Shown here one piece after another: positions 25,579-34,893 of a DNA stretch of 64,000 nt (position 1 is its first letter; each line of letters opens with the position of its first letter). A program made the translations under genes and the position numbers. The stretch is from contig NZ_JALJZV010000008.1 of assembly GCF_024171535.1 (NCBI RefSeq), forward strand, positions 84,814 through 148,813, read 5' to 3'. Source of the stretch: Flavobacterium sp. HSC-61S13. Its GTDB lineage: Bacteria; Bacteroidota; Bacteroidia; Flavobacteriales; Flavobacteriaceae. The notes under the pieces were generated by a model. It did not search any database, was not told the origin of the DNA, and saw only the letters and a program-made list of their open reading frames with translations.

Positions 25579-26448
25579 TTACGCTGTGGAAGGAGTTGTA
25601 ATTTTGTGCAATGTTTCTTTTCTACTGCGCAATTCCTTTGGGGTTAAGCCTTGGGATTGTATTTTTATAAATTTATTAAAATGACTGACATCGGTAAATC
25701 CAAATTCTGCGCTGATTTCTTTTATTAAATCGCTACTGTATTGTAAGCGATTCTCCAAAATTCGAAATCGGTAAGTATCAATATAGTGTTTGATTGAAAG
25801 GCCCATTTCAGTTTTAAATATCCGACTTAATTGAGAAATGGAAATTTTAAAATGCAATGCCAAATAACCTAGGCTAATTTTGTCTGGTTGCTGTATATTA
25901 TCGTGTATATGACGAACCACTCGTATAAAAAGGGGATCATTATAATGTGGTAGCGCATTGGGAATGACACTGCAGTTTTTTTGTAGTAATATCAAGATCG
26001 AATGCAATAATGGGAGCATAGTTTCAGTAGGTTTTGCTTCATTCTCTTCCCACTCCTCAACAATCAATTTAAATAAAATTTCCAATTTTAAGAGGGCACT
26101 TTCACTGAGCAAAATCGGATTGTGCTTTTCTTTAGCTATACCTAATTCATCAATAATTTTATTCCACTTGCTTGGATTCTTATCTGACGCATATAAATAT
26201 TCATAGGAGAATTTAAGTACGCTAAATTCGGTTTCACTTTTTATATCAAAGAGATGGGCGTCATTGGGTGCTAAAAAAAACAAACACTTGTTTTGGTAAA
26301 CGGTATCCTGATTATTAAAATGATGTATGCCGTGTCCTCGATGTATAAACATCAATTCAAGATGGTTGTGGTTGTGCAGGGGAAACGGCCATTCCATGGT
26401 ACTGAAATGACGAATAAATATGGGCGTGAATTGAATAAAACGTTTCAT
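25579..26448 (-). CDS. AraC-family transcriptional regulator
   Basis: 289 residues. N-terminal cupin-like sensing domain (PFPLHNHNHLELMFIHRGHGIHHF) and a C-terminal pair of helix-turn-helix units (ISLGYLALHFKISISQLSRI and ISAEFGFTDVSHFNKFIK, ending GLTPKELR). The sensing part resembles sugar- or small-molecule-binding AraC members but the ligand is unknown. It diverges from an MFS transporter gene across 81 bases that contain paired short repeats, so it probably controls that transporter. Confidence 0.92.
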   Translation of the reverse strand: MKRFIQFTPIFIRHFSTMEWPFPLHNHNHLELMFIHRGHGIHHFNNQDTVYQNKCLFFLAPNDAHLFDIKSETEFSVLKFSYEYLYASDKNPSKWNKIIDELGIAKEKHNPILLSESALLKLEILFKLIVEEWEENEAKPTETMLPLLHSILILLQKNCSVIPNALPHYNDPLFIRVVRHIHDNIQQPDKISLGYLALHFKISISQLSRIFKTEMGLSIKHYIDTYRFRILENRLQYSSDLIKEISAEFGFTDVSHFNKFIKIQSQGLTPKELRSRKETLHKITTPSTA

Positions 26449-26466
26449 GAGTGTTTTTTACAATTT

Positions 26467-26516
26467 AATGGTGTAAAAATACCATTTTATCTATTTGCAT
26501 GGAAGTAGTTTTGCAT
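26467..26516. promoter_or_regulatory. Candidate operator/promoter region between araC-type and MFS genes
   Basis: An inverted pair AATGGT..ACCATT (26467-26472, 26481-26486) is followed by a direct pair TTTGCAT (26494-26500, 26510-26516), 16 bases apart, as AraC proteins often prefer. TAGTTTTG at 26506-26513 could be the -7 box of the MFS gene, which would place the second direct repeat over it. Confidence 0.4.
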
Positions 26517-26529
26517 CAAATTATTTTTC

Positions 26530-27717
26530 ATGGAAACCCAAAATATTCAGCACTATCACAAAGCCATTATACCGATCATGGCTGTTGCAGCTGGCGTAAT
26601 CGTTGCTAATGTCTATTATAATCAACCTATTTTAGGTGAAATAGGAAGATCTTTAAACAGCTCGGAAAGTGTTATTGGGAAAATTTCGATGTTGGCTCAA
26701 CTGGGGTATGGTTTGGGTATGTTTTTTTTGTTGCCACTAGGTGATAAGGTCAACCGTAAAAAGTTAATATTAATGTTGACAGCAGCCTTGGTAGTAACTT
26801 TAGGATTAGCAGCCTGTTCGCAGAATGCGACTCAGATTCTGTTTTTAAGTTTTTTTGTTGGTTTGTTTTCGACACCAGCTCAGATCATACTTCCGATGGC
26901 TGCGACTTTGGGGAAAGAGAATCGCGGTAAAAATGTCGGGAAGGTGTTTAGTGGTATACTGATTGGCATTTTGGGAGCTCGGGTACTCAGTGGTTTGGTT
27001 ACTACCTATTTGGGATGGCGCTATGTCTTTGTTATTTCTGCATTGATGGTTCTGTTTGTAATGGTATTATTATATAAATACTTACCAGAAATACCGAGTA
27101 AGTTTCAGGGCAGTTATTTGAGGTTGTTACAATCCACCTTAAGATTGGTCAAACAGTATAAAACCTTGCGACAAGCTGCCTTATTGGGATCTTTCACCTT
27201 TGGAGTGTTTTGTTCTTTTTGGACTACTTTGACTTTTCATCTCAGTAGTGAACCTTTAAGTTATTCGACAGCTACCATAGGTTTGTTTGGATTAATTGCT
27301 ATTGGGGGAGCATTAGTAGCTCCTGTTTTTGGCAGAATCGCCGATAACGGCAAGGTTTTTAAAGGCCTGTTTATCACGGTATCCCTATTGGTAGGAAGTA
27401 TCATGTTGATTAAAATATTTCCTTATTCTATTTTAGTTTTGATCCTAAGTATTTTCTTTTTGGATATCGGTGTTCAAGCGACCCAAATCATTAATTTTAC
27501 ACGTATATATGCACTTGATGAGCAGGCACATAGTCGACTTAATACCATTTATATGACAACTTATTTTATAGGTGCGGCAGTGGGTACTTTTTTCGGATTG
27601 TGGAGTTGGAAAATAGGAAATTGGGATATGGCTACATGGCAGATGTTGTTGTGGAGCTGTATTGCTTTATGTTTGGTTTATCTTTCCTATCGTTCGACTT
27701 ATAAAAAAAGAGCATAA
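26530..27717 (+). CDS. Major facilitator superfamily transporter
   Basis: 395 residues, 12 membrane helices. The start MAVAAGVIVANVYYNQPILGEIGRSLNSS and the loop LLPLGDKVNRKKLI (motif A, GDxxxRKx) are typical of the YnfM/YfhI-like drug:H+ antiporter group. Substrate unknown; export of an aromatic or drug-like compound is the usual finding for relatives. Divergent from the AraC-type regulator at 25579. Confidence 0.88.
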   Translation: METQNIQHYHKAIIPIMAVAAGVIVANVYYNQPILGEIGRSLNSSESVIGKISMLAQLGYGLGMFFLLPLGDKVNRKKLILMLTAALVVTLGLAACSQNATQILFLSFFVGLFSTPAQIILPMAATLGKENRGKNVGKVFSGILIGILGARVLSGLVTTYLGWRYVFVISALMVLFVMVLLYKYLPEIPSKFQGSYLRLLQSTLRLVKQYKTLRQAALLGSFTFGVFCSFWTTLTFHLSSEPLSYSTATIGLFGLIAIGGALVAPVFGRIADNGKVFKGLFITVSLLVGSIMLIKIFPYSILVLILSIFFLDIGVQATQIINFTRIYALDEQAHSRLNTIYMTTYFIGAAVGTFFGLWSWKIGNWDMATWQMLLWSCIALCLVYLSYRSTYKKRA

Positions 27718-28023
27718 TACGACCTTGGAAATAGATATTTTCAATGAATTAAGCACTTTTTAAGGTCAAACTTGTTCAAAACCGGACCTTTGTCAACACC
27801 AACAAAAAGTTGTTGGTGAACGCTTGGGGTTTTGAGATATTTTTTTTATGCTTTTTTTAATGAATATGTAAGAAATAAACCTTAAAAAGCAACAATCGAA
27901 CAGCGATTTAACACTAGTAGCCAAAGGCGAAAAATTTAACATTTCCGATTAAAAAAAAAGCCTTTTGGCGTATTGTTTTTTTTTACTAAAAAGTATATTT
28001 GTATAGGTTTTTTATACATATAT
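27718..28023. other. Intergenic region with a hairpin and the oxygenase promoter
   Basis: About 300 bases with no gene. CACCAACA (27797-27804) and TGTTGGTG (27811-27818) form a perfect 8-bp stem, without a T run, so it is more likely an RNA structure than a terminator. The right end holds the promoter of the oxygenase gene. Confidence 0.5.
27972..28001 (+). promoter_or_regulatory. Bacteroidota-type promoter of the 2OG oxygenase gene
   Basis: TTG at 27973-27975 (-33) and TATATTTG at 27994-28001 (-7), 18 bases apart. The TTG therefore is a promoter element rather than a start codon. Confidence 0.6.
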
Positions 28024-28650
28024 ATGGTAGGATTTGAGTTAAATCCAGTTTACGAGTTAATAATTGACGATTTAGTCAATTGTAAATACGCGATATCCGA
28101 TCACTTTTTTTCGGATGAAGAAGTACGAATACTTCGCAACCACCTCCTTTTAAAACAAGAACAAGAAAATTTTAAAAAAGCAGCTATAGGTAAGCTTTTC
28201 AACGAACAAGTGATCAAGGAAGTTCGGGGTGATTTTATATTGTGGATGGAGGAAGAAAAAGCCGATGAGGTGGAGCACATGTTTTTTGCAAAAATAAACG
28301 ACTTAATTGCTTATTTAAACCGCACCTGTTATTTGGGAATTTGCGAAAGTGAATTTCACTATGCCATTTATCCAGAGGGCACTTTTTATCAACGGCATTT
28401 AGACGTTTTTCAAAATGATAATAGGAGGACCTTGTCCCTGGTTTTTTACCTAAACGATGAGAATTGGCAAGCAGATTATGGTGGTGAACTCGCTTTGTTT
28501 TTAGAGGGTGAAAACGGCCAGCAATCTGAATTAAAAATTCAACCCTTGGCCGGGCGTATGGCATTGTTTGACAGCAAAACAATCGAACACGAAGTGAAAA
28601 AAGTCAAACAACAACGCTACAGTATAACCGGTTGGTTAAAAACGAGATAA
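28024..28650 (+). CDS. 2-oxoglutarate/Fe(II)-dependent oxygenase (prolyl-4-hydroxylase fold)
   Basis: 208 residues from ATG 28024 (MVGFELNPVYELIIDDL). The iron ligands H125 and D127 in RHLDVF, distal H189 in IEHEV and the 2-oxoglutarate-binding R198 in QQRYSITGW give the complete facial triad plus arginine. The LSLVFYLNDENW..DYGGEL stretch is the usual jelly-roll centre. Bacterial members hydroxylate proline in proteins such as EF-Tu or are of unknown target; the substrate cannot be told here. Convergent with the VF530 gene across a shared terminator. Confidence 0.85.
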   Translation: MVGFELNPVYELIIDDLVNCKYAISDHFFSDEEVRILRNHLLLKQEQENFKKAAIGKLFNEQVIKEVRGDFILWMEEEKADEVEHMFFAKINDLIAYLNRTCYLGICESEFHYAIYPEGTFYQRHLDVFQNDNRRTLSLVFYLNDENWQADYGGELALFLEGENGQQSELKIQPLAGRMALFDSKTIEHEVKKVKQQRYSITGWLKTR

Positions 28651-28663
28651 ATAGCTTACATAC

Positions 28664-28692
28664 AAAAAAACCGACTTTAAGTCGGTTTTTTT
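28664..28692. terminator. Bidirectional terminator
   Basis: AAAAAAACCGACT and AGTCGGTTTTTTT pair around TTA, between the convergent oxygenase and VF530 genes. Confidence 0.88.
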
Positions 28693-28699
28693 TATCATG

Positions 28700-28954
28700 T
28701 TATTTTAAAAGGTTCTTTTGAGCCTTTTTGAGTTCGTAAGTATATATTTTGACAAACAAATTTTCAACTTCTGTGCGTGCCCAGGGCATTTTGCGCAAAA
28801 ATTTTAAAGAAGAATTGATACTGGCATCTTTTTTAAAACAATTGATGTTGACTTCCTTGCTCAATCCCTCGAACCCTTCGTAATAATTCACCAAGTATTC
28901 GAGTATAAAAACCAGCGTTTTTCCGTGTAAGGGATTTTTTATTTCTTCTTCCAT
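28700..28954 (-). CDS. VF530-family (DUF2132) small protein
   Basis: 84 residues with the strongly conserved VF530 pattern: [20 protein letters not shown] near the start, [19 protein letters not shown] in the middle, and [12 protein letters not shown]. The family is widely distributed and labelled DNA-binding on structural grounds; its role is unknown. A TAnnTTTG box for it lies at 28971-28978 on the minus strand. Confidence 0.9.
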   Translation of the reverse strand: MEEEIKNPLHGKTLVFILEYLVNYYEGFEGLSKEVNINCFKKDASINSSLKFLRKMPWARTEVENLFVKIYTYELKKAQKNLLK

Positions 28955-28970
28955 AAACCTGTTTAAAGAG

Positions 28971-28978
28971 CAAAGTTA
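28971..28978 (-). promoter_or_regulatory. Candidate -7 element (TAACTTTG) for the VF530 gene
   Basis: On the minus strand TAACTTTG lies 16 bases before the start codon. No TTG at the usual -33 spacing. Confidence 0.4.
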
Positions 28979-29300
28979 ATCAATAAAAATCTACTTTAAA
29001 GCGTTTATACACCAACTCTTGTCTTTTAAAATTCTACTACAATATTTTGATGAATTTATCAGGCAGATCTAAGGCCTTCAAAGTTGGATTCGGGCACAAA
29101 TTGGTTTGTTTTCTCGTTTAGGTATCTGATTGATGTATTGTGTTTGAAAATTATTTGTATTACAATTTTTTAGTGATATTTAGTGGTTGGAACTAAGTAG
29201 ATTGATGGTGTTTTGATTTAGGTTCTTCTACTAATTAAAAAAAATTGATCAATCAACAACTTCGATAAAGCAAAAGAGATTGAAAGTCATTTATAAAAGC
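28979..29300. other. AT-rich intergenic region
   Basis: About 320 bases with stops in all frames at short intervals; I see no gene, repeat or hairpin before the terminator at 29301. Confidence 0.5.
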
Positions 29301-29326
29301 ACAGCTCCCTAAAAATAAGGAGCTGT
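29301..29326 (-). terminator. Terminator of the Bcr/CflA-type MFS gene
   Basis: ACAGCTCC (29301-29308) and GGAGCTGT (29319-29326) form the stem; reading on the minus strand it is followed by a short T run. It lies 37 bases past the stop of the transporter gene. Confidence 0.7.
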
Positions 29327-29362
29327 GTTTGTATAAATTAGTGCAAAAAAGGGGACAAGGTT

Positions 29363-30565
29363 TTAATCGACTACTTTTTTATTTCGAATTCGCATCCACA
29401 ATAGGATAACAACAAATAGTAACCCAGACATACATAAATAACGCCAAGCTATATCGTTTTGCGTTTTTAATGATCCGGTAGAGGAAACGACATAACTTAA
29501 AATTGAAGTTAAAACATAGATCAATCCACCCAAAAGACCGCCGGCTATTCCGGCATTATTTGGAAAAGCGATCATACTTCGGGTAAAGTATACATTAAAA
29601 ATAAATCCAGAACAAATATGAATGATAAAGGCAAAGAACATCAATACGGGTAAGTTTTGATAGTATTGGCCAATACCAATCATTACAGCGATCAGAAGCA
29701 GTTGAAAAAGGGCAAAACCGATCACTTTAGCTTTAAAATTCCAATGTATGGATCGTTTTCCCAGTAATCCACCAATCATCCAAGATACACCTAAGGTTAG
29801 AGCACAGTACCCGATGGTGACTGCATTGAAATTAAAGGTGTGTTCGATGATAAATGGACCCGCCATACTAAAAACCATAACTACGGAATAACTCAATCCC
29901 AATATCAAGATGCCCAAAACAAAATTTCCAGAACTCAGCATCATCTTATAAACTTGAAGTACTTCTAAACCTTTAAATGGTTTTTTAACGGCTAGGGTTT
30001 CTCCACTGTAGATCAATTCCAGTACAAACATCAATAAAGCGTAAAGGGCTAAGAAATAAAAATTGGACTGCCATCCGAAGGCTTTCTCGAGATAACCTCC
30101 CAAAAAAGGAGCAACTATGGGGCCACAAGACCAAGCAATAGTAAAGTAACTCAAATAGTATTTTAGTTGATCACCACTGTATAAATCGACAAAAAATGCC
30201 CTTTTTGAAACAACTATGGCAGCAATGGAAAAGCCTTGAATGACCCGCAATAGGCAAATTACAAATAAATCGTTGGAAATTCCGATCAAAACACTCGAAA
30301 TAACTAAGATTATTAACGCAATCAAACTTGGTTTATACCGTCCGATACTGTCTAAAAGACTACCGATAAACAATTGTCCAATACCATAACTCAATAAAAA
30401 ACAAGAAAGGGTTAATTGGATGTTCTTTTCTAACAGACCAAGATCTCTTGCCATAGCGGGAAAAGAGGGAAGATAGATATCGGTGACCAAGCCCGAGAGC
30501 GGTATCAGCATAAAGGCTAGTAATGTAGCCGTTTTTTTTCTTTGGGGAGAAGCTTCTATAAGCAT
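29363..30565 (-). CDS. MFS multidrug transporter, Bcr/CflA family
   Basis: 400 residues from ATG 30565 (MLIEASPQRKKTATLLAFML). The family-defining first helix and loop LSGLVTDIYLPSFPAMARDL is followed by QLTLSCFLLSYGIGQLFIGSL and motif A LDSIGRYKPSL. Twelve membrane helices. Bcr/CflA pumps export drugs, L-cysteine or small peptides. An in-frame TTG at 30592 is not used as start, because it overlaps a TAnnTTTG box (30590-30597) on that strand. It lies downstream of the AraC-type gene on the same strand. Confidence 0.9.
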   Translation of the reverse strand: MLIEASPQRKKTATLLAFMLIPLSGLVTDIYLPSFPAMARDLGLLEKNIQLTLSCFLLSYGIGQLFIGSLLDSIGRYKPSLIALIILVISSVLIGISNDLFVICLLRVIQGFSIAAIVVSKRAFFVDLYSGDQLKYYLSYFTIAWSCGPIVAPFLGGYLEKAFGWQSNFYFLALYALLMFVLELIYSGETLAVKKPFKGLEVLQVYKMMLSSGNFVLGILILGLSYSVVMVFSMAGPFIIEHTFNFNAVTIGYCALTLGVSWMIGGLLGKRSIHWNFKAKVIGFALFQLLLIAVMIGIGQYYQNLPVLMFFAFIIHICSGFIFNVYFTRSMIAFPNNAGIAGGLLGGLIYVLTSILSYVVSSTGSLKTQNDIAWRYLCMSGLLFVVILLWMRIRNKKVVD

Positions 30566-30589
30566 AGTAAAACAGTTATTGTGATCGGA

Positions 30590-30597
30590 CAAAATTA
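30590..30597 (-). promoter_or_regulatory. Candidate -7 element (TAATTTTG) for the Bcr/CflA-type gene
   Basis: TAATTTTG on the minus strand, 24 bases before ATG 30565, in the 61-base gap after the AraC-type gene. It would allow the transporter its own promoter. Confidence 0.4.
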
Positions 30598-30657
30598 GGT
30601 TTTGTCGATTTGTTTGGATTTAGGAAATCAAATTGATTTTGTAATAAATCAAATATT

Positions 30658-31584
30658 TTACTTTTTAGCTAAAAGTTGTTTTTGCTTGAATTGCAAAGGG
30701 GTGATTCCCACGCTTTTTTTAAAGAAGCTATTAAAGTGAGAAGGATGTTCGTAGCCTAGTGTATATCCAACTTGAGACACATCCCAAGGGGTGTTGATTA
30801 AAAGGGTTTTGGCCTCTTCAATAATGCGGTTTTTTAAGATGGTAAAAGTGGTTTTACCCGTAGCGGTTTTAATTGTAAAATTCAAATGATTGACATGTAC
30901 GTTTAATGCTGCTGCAAAATCAGCAGGCGTTTTCATTCGCAACGGATATGCTGGAGAGTCTAAGGGAAATTGCTGATCTAACAAATCTTCAAATAAGTGC
31001 AATAATCTCGACGGTGCACTTTGGCTTTGTATATCCATTTGAATGGGACTACCACAGATCAACTGATGCATAATCAAACAAAGCAAATTTCGAATGACAT
31101 CGTATTTATACAGGTATTCAGAATGGGCCATTTGGAGCATTTGTTCAAAATAAGCTTCTATTAAATATAAAGTAGCGGGATCCAAGAAAACAACGGGATG
31201 GGTTAAGGGTTTAAAAAGAGGTGATTTTTTAAAAACGTCAAATGAGTGATGATCGTTAAAAAATGCGGCGTTAAACAAACAATAATAGCCGTCCTGTTCG
31301 TCAGAAATAGCTGTCCAAGTATACGGGACATCTGGACATGGAAGCAGTAGGGCAGGTCGATCAATTAACAGGGTATTGCCGGCATAGAAAACTTCACCAA
31401 CTCCTTTAATTAGGGTGATTTTATAAAAGTCTCTACGATTATAAGGTGCTGCAAAAGAACAGTGTTTTCGCGTATTTATATTGAAATGAGACTTTCCATT
31501 TTCTATGTTTTGCGTGCTAATAGGAAACGGAATAAACGAGCGATCTCGATAAAAATCAACTAAAGTTTCTAGTTCATGACTCAT
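30658..31584 (-). CDS. AraC-family transcriptional regulator
   Basis: 308 residues. N-terminal AraC-binding-like cupin (about 20-170, with FYKITLIKGVGEVFYAGNTLLIDRPALLLPCPD) and C-terminal double helix-turn-helix (TPADFAAALNVHVNHLNFTI; DVSQVGYTLGYEHPSHFNSFFKK, GITPLQFK). The gene runs toward the Bcr/CflA transporter with a 92-base gap to its ATG; it is likely its regulator. Confidence 0.9.
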   Translation of the reverse strand: MSHELETLVDFYRDRSFIPFPISTQNIENGKSHFNINTRKHCSFAAPYNRRDFYKITLIKGVGEVFYAGNTLLIDRPALLLPCPDVPYTWTAISDEQDGYYCLFNAAFFNDHHSFDVFKKSPLFKPLTHPVVFLDPATLYLIEAYFEQMLQMAHSEYLYKYDVIRNLLCLIMHQLICGSPIQMDIQSQSAPSRLLHLFEDLLDQQFPLDSPAYPLRMKTPADFAAALNVHVNHLNFTIKTATGKTTFTILKNRIIEEAKTLLINTPWDVSQVGYTLGYEHPSHFNSFFKKSVGITPLQFKQKQLLAKK

Positions 31585-31814
31585 GGAAGGACATTAAGTG
31601 GTAAAGGTATTAAAAAGCCTTTTGATGGCATTGAAAATTTTGAATCTGTTTATCAATGTTTGAAAAAATAGGTTCTTTTCGGAGTGACTTGCCATTTTAA
31701 TCGTTTTATGATGAATATCATTTTTACTTGTTTGATCATGTGATATTTTTATACTATCCAAAATCTATTTTTGGACAGCAGAAGAAAAAGAATGTTTACC
31801 AAATAATTATAGGA

Positions 31815-33233
31815 ATGAAGATTGAACAAATTTATACTGGCTGTATCGCTCATGCAGCTTATTATGTAGAAAGTGATGGAGAAGTAGCTATTTTTGATCC
31901 CTTGCGCGACATACAACCTTATTTGGATCGAGCTCAAAGTGACCATGCCCGAATTAAATATGTATTTGAAACGCATTTTCATGCCGATTTTGTTAGCGGA
32001 CATTTAGATTTAATGCAAAAAACGGGTGCAGCGATTGTCTTTGGACCTACAGCAAAACCCAATTATCAAGCCATAATCGCTGAGGATAATCAGGTTTTTA
32101 GCTTGGGTAAAATAAAGATTCAAGTTTTACATACCCCAGGGCATACATTAGAAAGTACCACCTATCTCATTTTGGACGAAAGCGGTCGAGAGCATGCGAT
32201 TATTACAGGAGATACCTTATTTATAGGAGATGTTGGAAGACCAGATTTAGTACAGTATGTAAATTCTAGTTTGACAGAGGAGATTTTAGCTCGTAAATTA
32301 TTTCATTCGTTACGCGATAAGATTATGCCATTACCGGATCATATTATCGTGTATCCTAATCACGGTGCAGGTAGTGCCTGTGGAAAAAACATGAGTAAGG
32401 AAACCACGGATACTTTAGGCAATCAAAAACAAACCAATTACGCTTTGCGATCGGATATGACCGAAGGTGAATTTGTAAAAGAGCTTTTAACAGGATTAAC
32501 TCCACCGCCTCAGTATTTTCCAAAAAATGTATTGATGAATATTAAGGGATATGAGTCATTAGATACCGTTTTGACAAAAGCCAAAAAACCCTTAACTGTT
32601 TTTGAATTTATCAAATTAACCGAGCAACCTGAAGTTTTGATTTTAGATACTCGTGATGCCGCTGATTTTGCAAAAGCACATATTCCAAACAGTATCAATA
32701 TCGGTTTAAATGGAGGGTTTGCCGTTTGGGTGGGGGAGACGATTAGTGATATCAATCAGAAAATCGTATTGGTGACCGAACCGGGTAAGGAAGAAGAGTC
32801 GATGATTCGACTGTCTAGAGTCGGTTTTGATCATACGATTGGATTTTTGGAAAATGGATATCAAGCATGGAAAAAGGCGGGATTAAAAAGTGGCAAAATT
32901 GAGCGAATTCGTGCATCGGTTTTTGATGAAACCGTATTGTATAGCGATACCGTAGTATTAGACGTACGTAAAAAAAGTGAATACGATTCAGAGCATTTGT
33001 TGTCTTCTACTAGTATTCCCTTAAATATTCTGGAGAATCATTTAGAAGAATTGTCCTTAGAGAACGCCTATTTGATTTATTGTGCGGGCGGCTACCGAAG
33101 TATGATAGCCGCTTCTATTTTAAAGAAGAATGGTTTTATAAGAGTTGCCGATGTAATTGGCGGATATAATGAAATTAAAAAACGTACTCAGTTGGAGAAA
33201 ACGACCTATGTATGTCCGAGTTCGTTATTATAA
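31815..33233 (+). CDS. CstB-like persulfide dioxygenase fused to two rhodanese domains
   Basis: 472 residues from ATG 31815; the upstream TTG/ATG extension has no family likeness. Domain 1 (1-230) is a metallo-beta-lactamase fold with H54, H56, D58 in ETHFHADFVSGH, TPGHTLES and TGDTLFIGDVGRPDL, the persulfide dioxygenase (ETHE1-like) signature. Domain 2 (about 260-355) is a rhodanese fold without an active cysteine (VTEPGKEEES). Domain 3 (about 375-460) is a rhodanese with C423 in YCAGGYRS. This order, dioxygenase, pseudo-rhodanese, rhodanese, is that of CstB, which oxidises low-molecular-weight persulfides to thiosulfate in the cytosol. No cst-type regulator or sulfide:quinone reductase gene is adjacent. 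Confidence 0.82.
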   Translation: MKIEQIYTGCIAHAAYYVESDGEVAIFDPLRDIQPYLDRAQSDHARIKYVFETHFHADFVSGHLDLMQKTGAAIVFGPTAKPNYQAIIAEDNQVFSLGKIKIQVLHTPGHTLESTTYLILDESGREHAIITGDTLFIGDVGRPDLVQYVNSSLTEEILARKLFHSLRDKIMPLPDHIIVYPNHGAGSACGKNMSKETTDTLGNQKQTNYALRSDMTEGEFVKELLTGLTPPPQYFPKNVLMNIKGYESLDTVLTKAKKPLTVFEFIKLTEQPEVLILDTRDAADFAKAHIPNSINIGLNGGFAVWVGETISDINQKIVLVTEPGKEEESMIRLSRVGFDHTIGFLENGYQAWKKAGLKSGKIERIRASVFDETVLYSDTVVLDVRKKSEYDSEHLLSSTSIPLNILENHLEELSLENAYLIYCAGGYRSMIAASILKKNGFIRVADVIGGYNEIKKRTQLEKTTYVCPSSLL

Positions 33234-33302
33234 CTTAAAATATATTTCGATTTAGTTTTTAAAAGTCAATAAATTCCATTTAAAAGCGGCGGCTAGATTG
33301 TT

Positions 33303-33932
33303 TTACGCACCTTTCTTACGTCCTACAAACCGTATGACTGAACCGGTACCGTTGTGGAAAGAGCCTTCGCTTAACTCAATTTCCGTTTGCTCTAGCTGTA
33401 AGATGTCAAAACTACTGAAATCCGATGTCAATTCCTCTATGGAAAATAAATCGTCAATGTCCTTAGGGCCACCAACCTTAGGGTTTACTGTGTTGTAGTG
33501 GAGGTGATCCTTACTAAAGGCTTCAAAGATTATTAAGCCACCTGGTTTTAATAATGTAATAAGTTTTTTGTGATAAGTCGATTTGATTGCCGCGGGAAAA
33601 TGGGCATAGATCAATGCAATAATGTCAAATTGTTCAGGTTGATAACTCAGTTGCTCCAAGGCTCCAATTTCATAAGAAATTTCAACTTCAGCTTGTTGTG
33701 CAAGCAACAAAGCCTTTTTCTGTCCTTCAGTACTGATATCAAATGCGGATGCTTCCCAACCTAGTGTTGCTGCGAAGACAGCGTTTCGACCTTCACCCTC
33801 TGCAGCAAATAATATTTTACCGCAATTGGTATTGGCTAATTGCTCCTTTAGAAAAACATTGGGCGTTGTTCCATATGCAAATTCTTCGGAGTTATATCTT
33901 TCATTCCAACGATCTAACCAAGCTTTGTCCAT
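33303..33932 (-). CDS. SAM-dependent class I methyltransferase (TehB-like)
   Basis: 209 residues. Opens with [21 protein letters not shown], as in TehB/thiopurine-type methyltransferases, then the SAM-binding glycine motif [19 protein letters not shown], motif II acidic FDIST, and [12 protein letters not shown]. The substrate is unknown; relatives methylate tellurite, thiopurines or other small thiol/selenium compounds. It stands alone, convergent with the CstB-like gene. Confidence 0.8.
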   Translation of the reverse strand: MDKAWLDRWNERYNSEEFAYGTTPNVFLKEQLANTNCGKILFAAEGEGRNAVFAATLGWEASAFDISTEGQKKALLLAQQAEVEISYEIGALEQLSYQPEQFDIIALIYAHFPAAIKSTYHKKLITLLKPGGLIIFEAFSKDHLHYNTVNPKVGGPKDIDDLFSIEELTSDFSSFDILQLEQTEIELSEGSFHNGTGSVIRFVGRKKGA

Positions 33933-34014
33933 AGTAATAAAAAAATAAAATATATTTTAAGCGGCAATTATAAGTTAATCTACCGTGTTTCTAGTGATTG
34001 TAAAAATAGTAAAT

Positions 34015-34050
34015 AAAAAAATGGACGTGGTAAATCGTCCATTTTTTTTA
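34015..34050 (-). terminator. Terminator of the sdh operon
   Basis: AAAAAAATGGACG and CGTCCATTTTTTTT arms with an 8-base loop, 44 bases after the sdhB stop; symmetrical A and T runs let it work in both directions. Confidence 0.85.
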
Positions 34051-34093
34051 TCAATTTATATGCGTATCTTATAAGAATGCGCTAAAGTTTGAC

Positions 34094-34840
34094 TCAATGC
34101 TTTAAAGTTTTAGCACGATTGTATTCATAGTTCATTTGTGCGATATTTAGTACTGAAATTTCCTGAGGGCATTCTACTTCGCAGGCTTCTGTATTGGAGC
34201 AATGCCCAAAGGCTTCCTGATCCATTTGATAGACCATGTTTAAAACGCGTTGATCGCGTTCTTCTTTGCCGTGAGGGAGTTTAACTAAGTGAATAATTTT
34301 TGCTGCTGTAAAAAGTGCAGCACTACCATTTTTACAAGTAGCAACACAGGCACCACATCCGATACAAGCGGCAGAGTCAAAGGCTGATTCAGCAATAATA
34401 TGAGTTACCGGTATGCTATTAGCTTCTGGTGCTTGTCCTGTATTGACAGAAACGTAACCACCTGAAGAAATGATACGGTCAAAAGCACCTCGATCTACTT
34501 TTAAATCGCGCTTTATCGGAAAAGCGCCTGATCTGAAAGGCTCTATAACAACGGTTTCTCCATCTTTAAATTCTCTTAAATGCAATTGACAAGTCGTGGT
34601 GTTTTTTAGAGGGCCATGCGCCAAACCATTAATCATAACACCGCATTGTCCGCAAATTCCCTCCCTACAGTCGTGATCAAATTCAACTGGGGATTCATTG
34701 GATAGAATTAATTGCTCATTTAAAGTATCCAACATTTCTAAAAAGGACATATGTGGATTGATATCTTCTAAGGGGTAATCGACAAGTTTACCCGCTGATT
34801 TTTGATCTTTTTGTCTCCAAATTCTTAAATTTAGTTTCAT
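34094..34840 (-). CDS. sdhB: Succinate dehydrogenase / fumarate reductase iron-sulfur subunit
   Basis: 248 residues carrying three clusters: [2Fe-2S] ligands in CREGICGQCGVMING with a later TTTCQ, then CIGCGACVATCKNG and a third CSNTEACEVECPQEIS. It passes electrons from SdhA to the membrane haem/quinone site. Terminal gene of the sdhC-sdhA-sdhB operon; 53 bases separate it from sdhA. Confidence 0.95.
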   Translation of the reverse strand: MKLNLRIWRQKDQKSAGKLVDYPLEDINPHMSFLEMLDTLNEQLILSNESPVEFDHDCREGICGQCGVMINGLAHGPLKNTTTCQLHLREFKDGETVVIEPFRSGAFPIKRDLKVDRGAFDRIISSGGYVSVNTGQAPEANSIPVTHIIAESAFDSAACIGCGACVATCKNGSAALFTAAKIIHLVKLPHGKEERDQRVLNMVYQMDQEAFGHCSNTEACEVECPQEISVLNIAQMNYEYNRAKTLKH

Positions 34841-34893
34841 AATTAGATATTTTAGAGGTCCATTTTTTTTCGAATATAGGGCCTGTTTTATTA

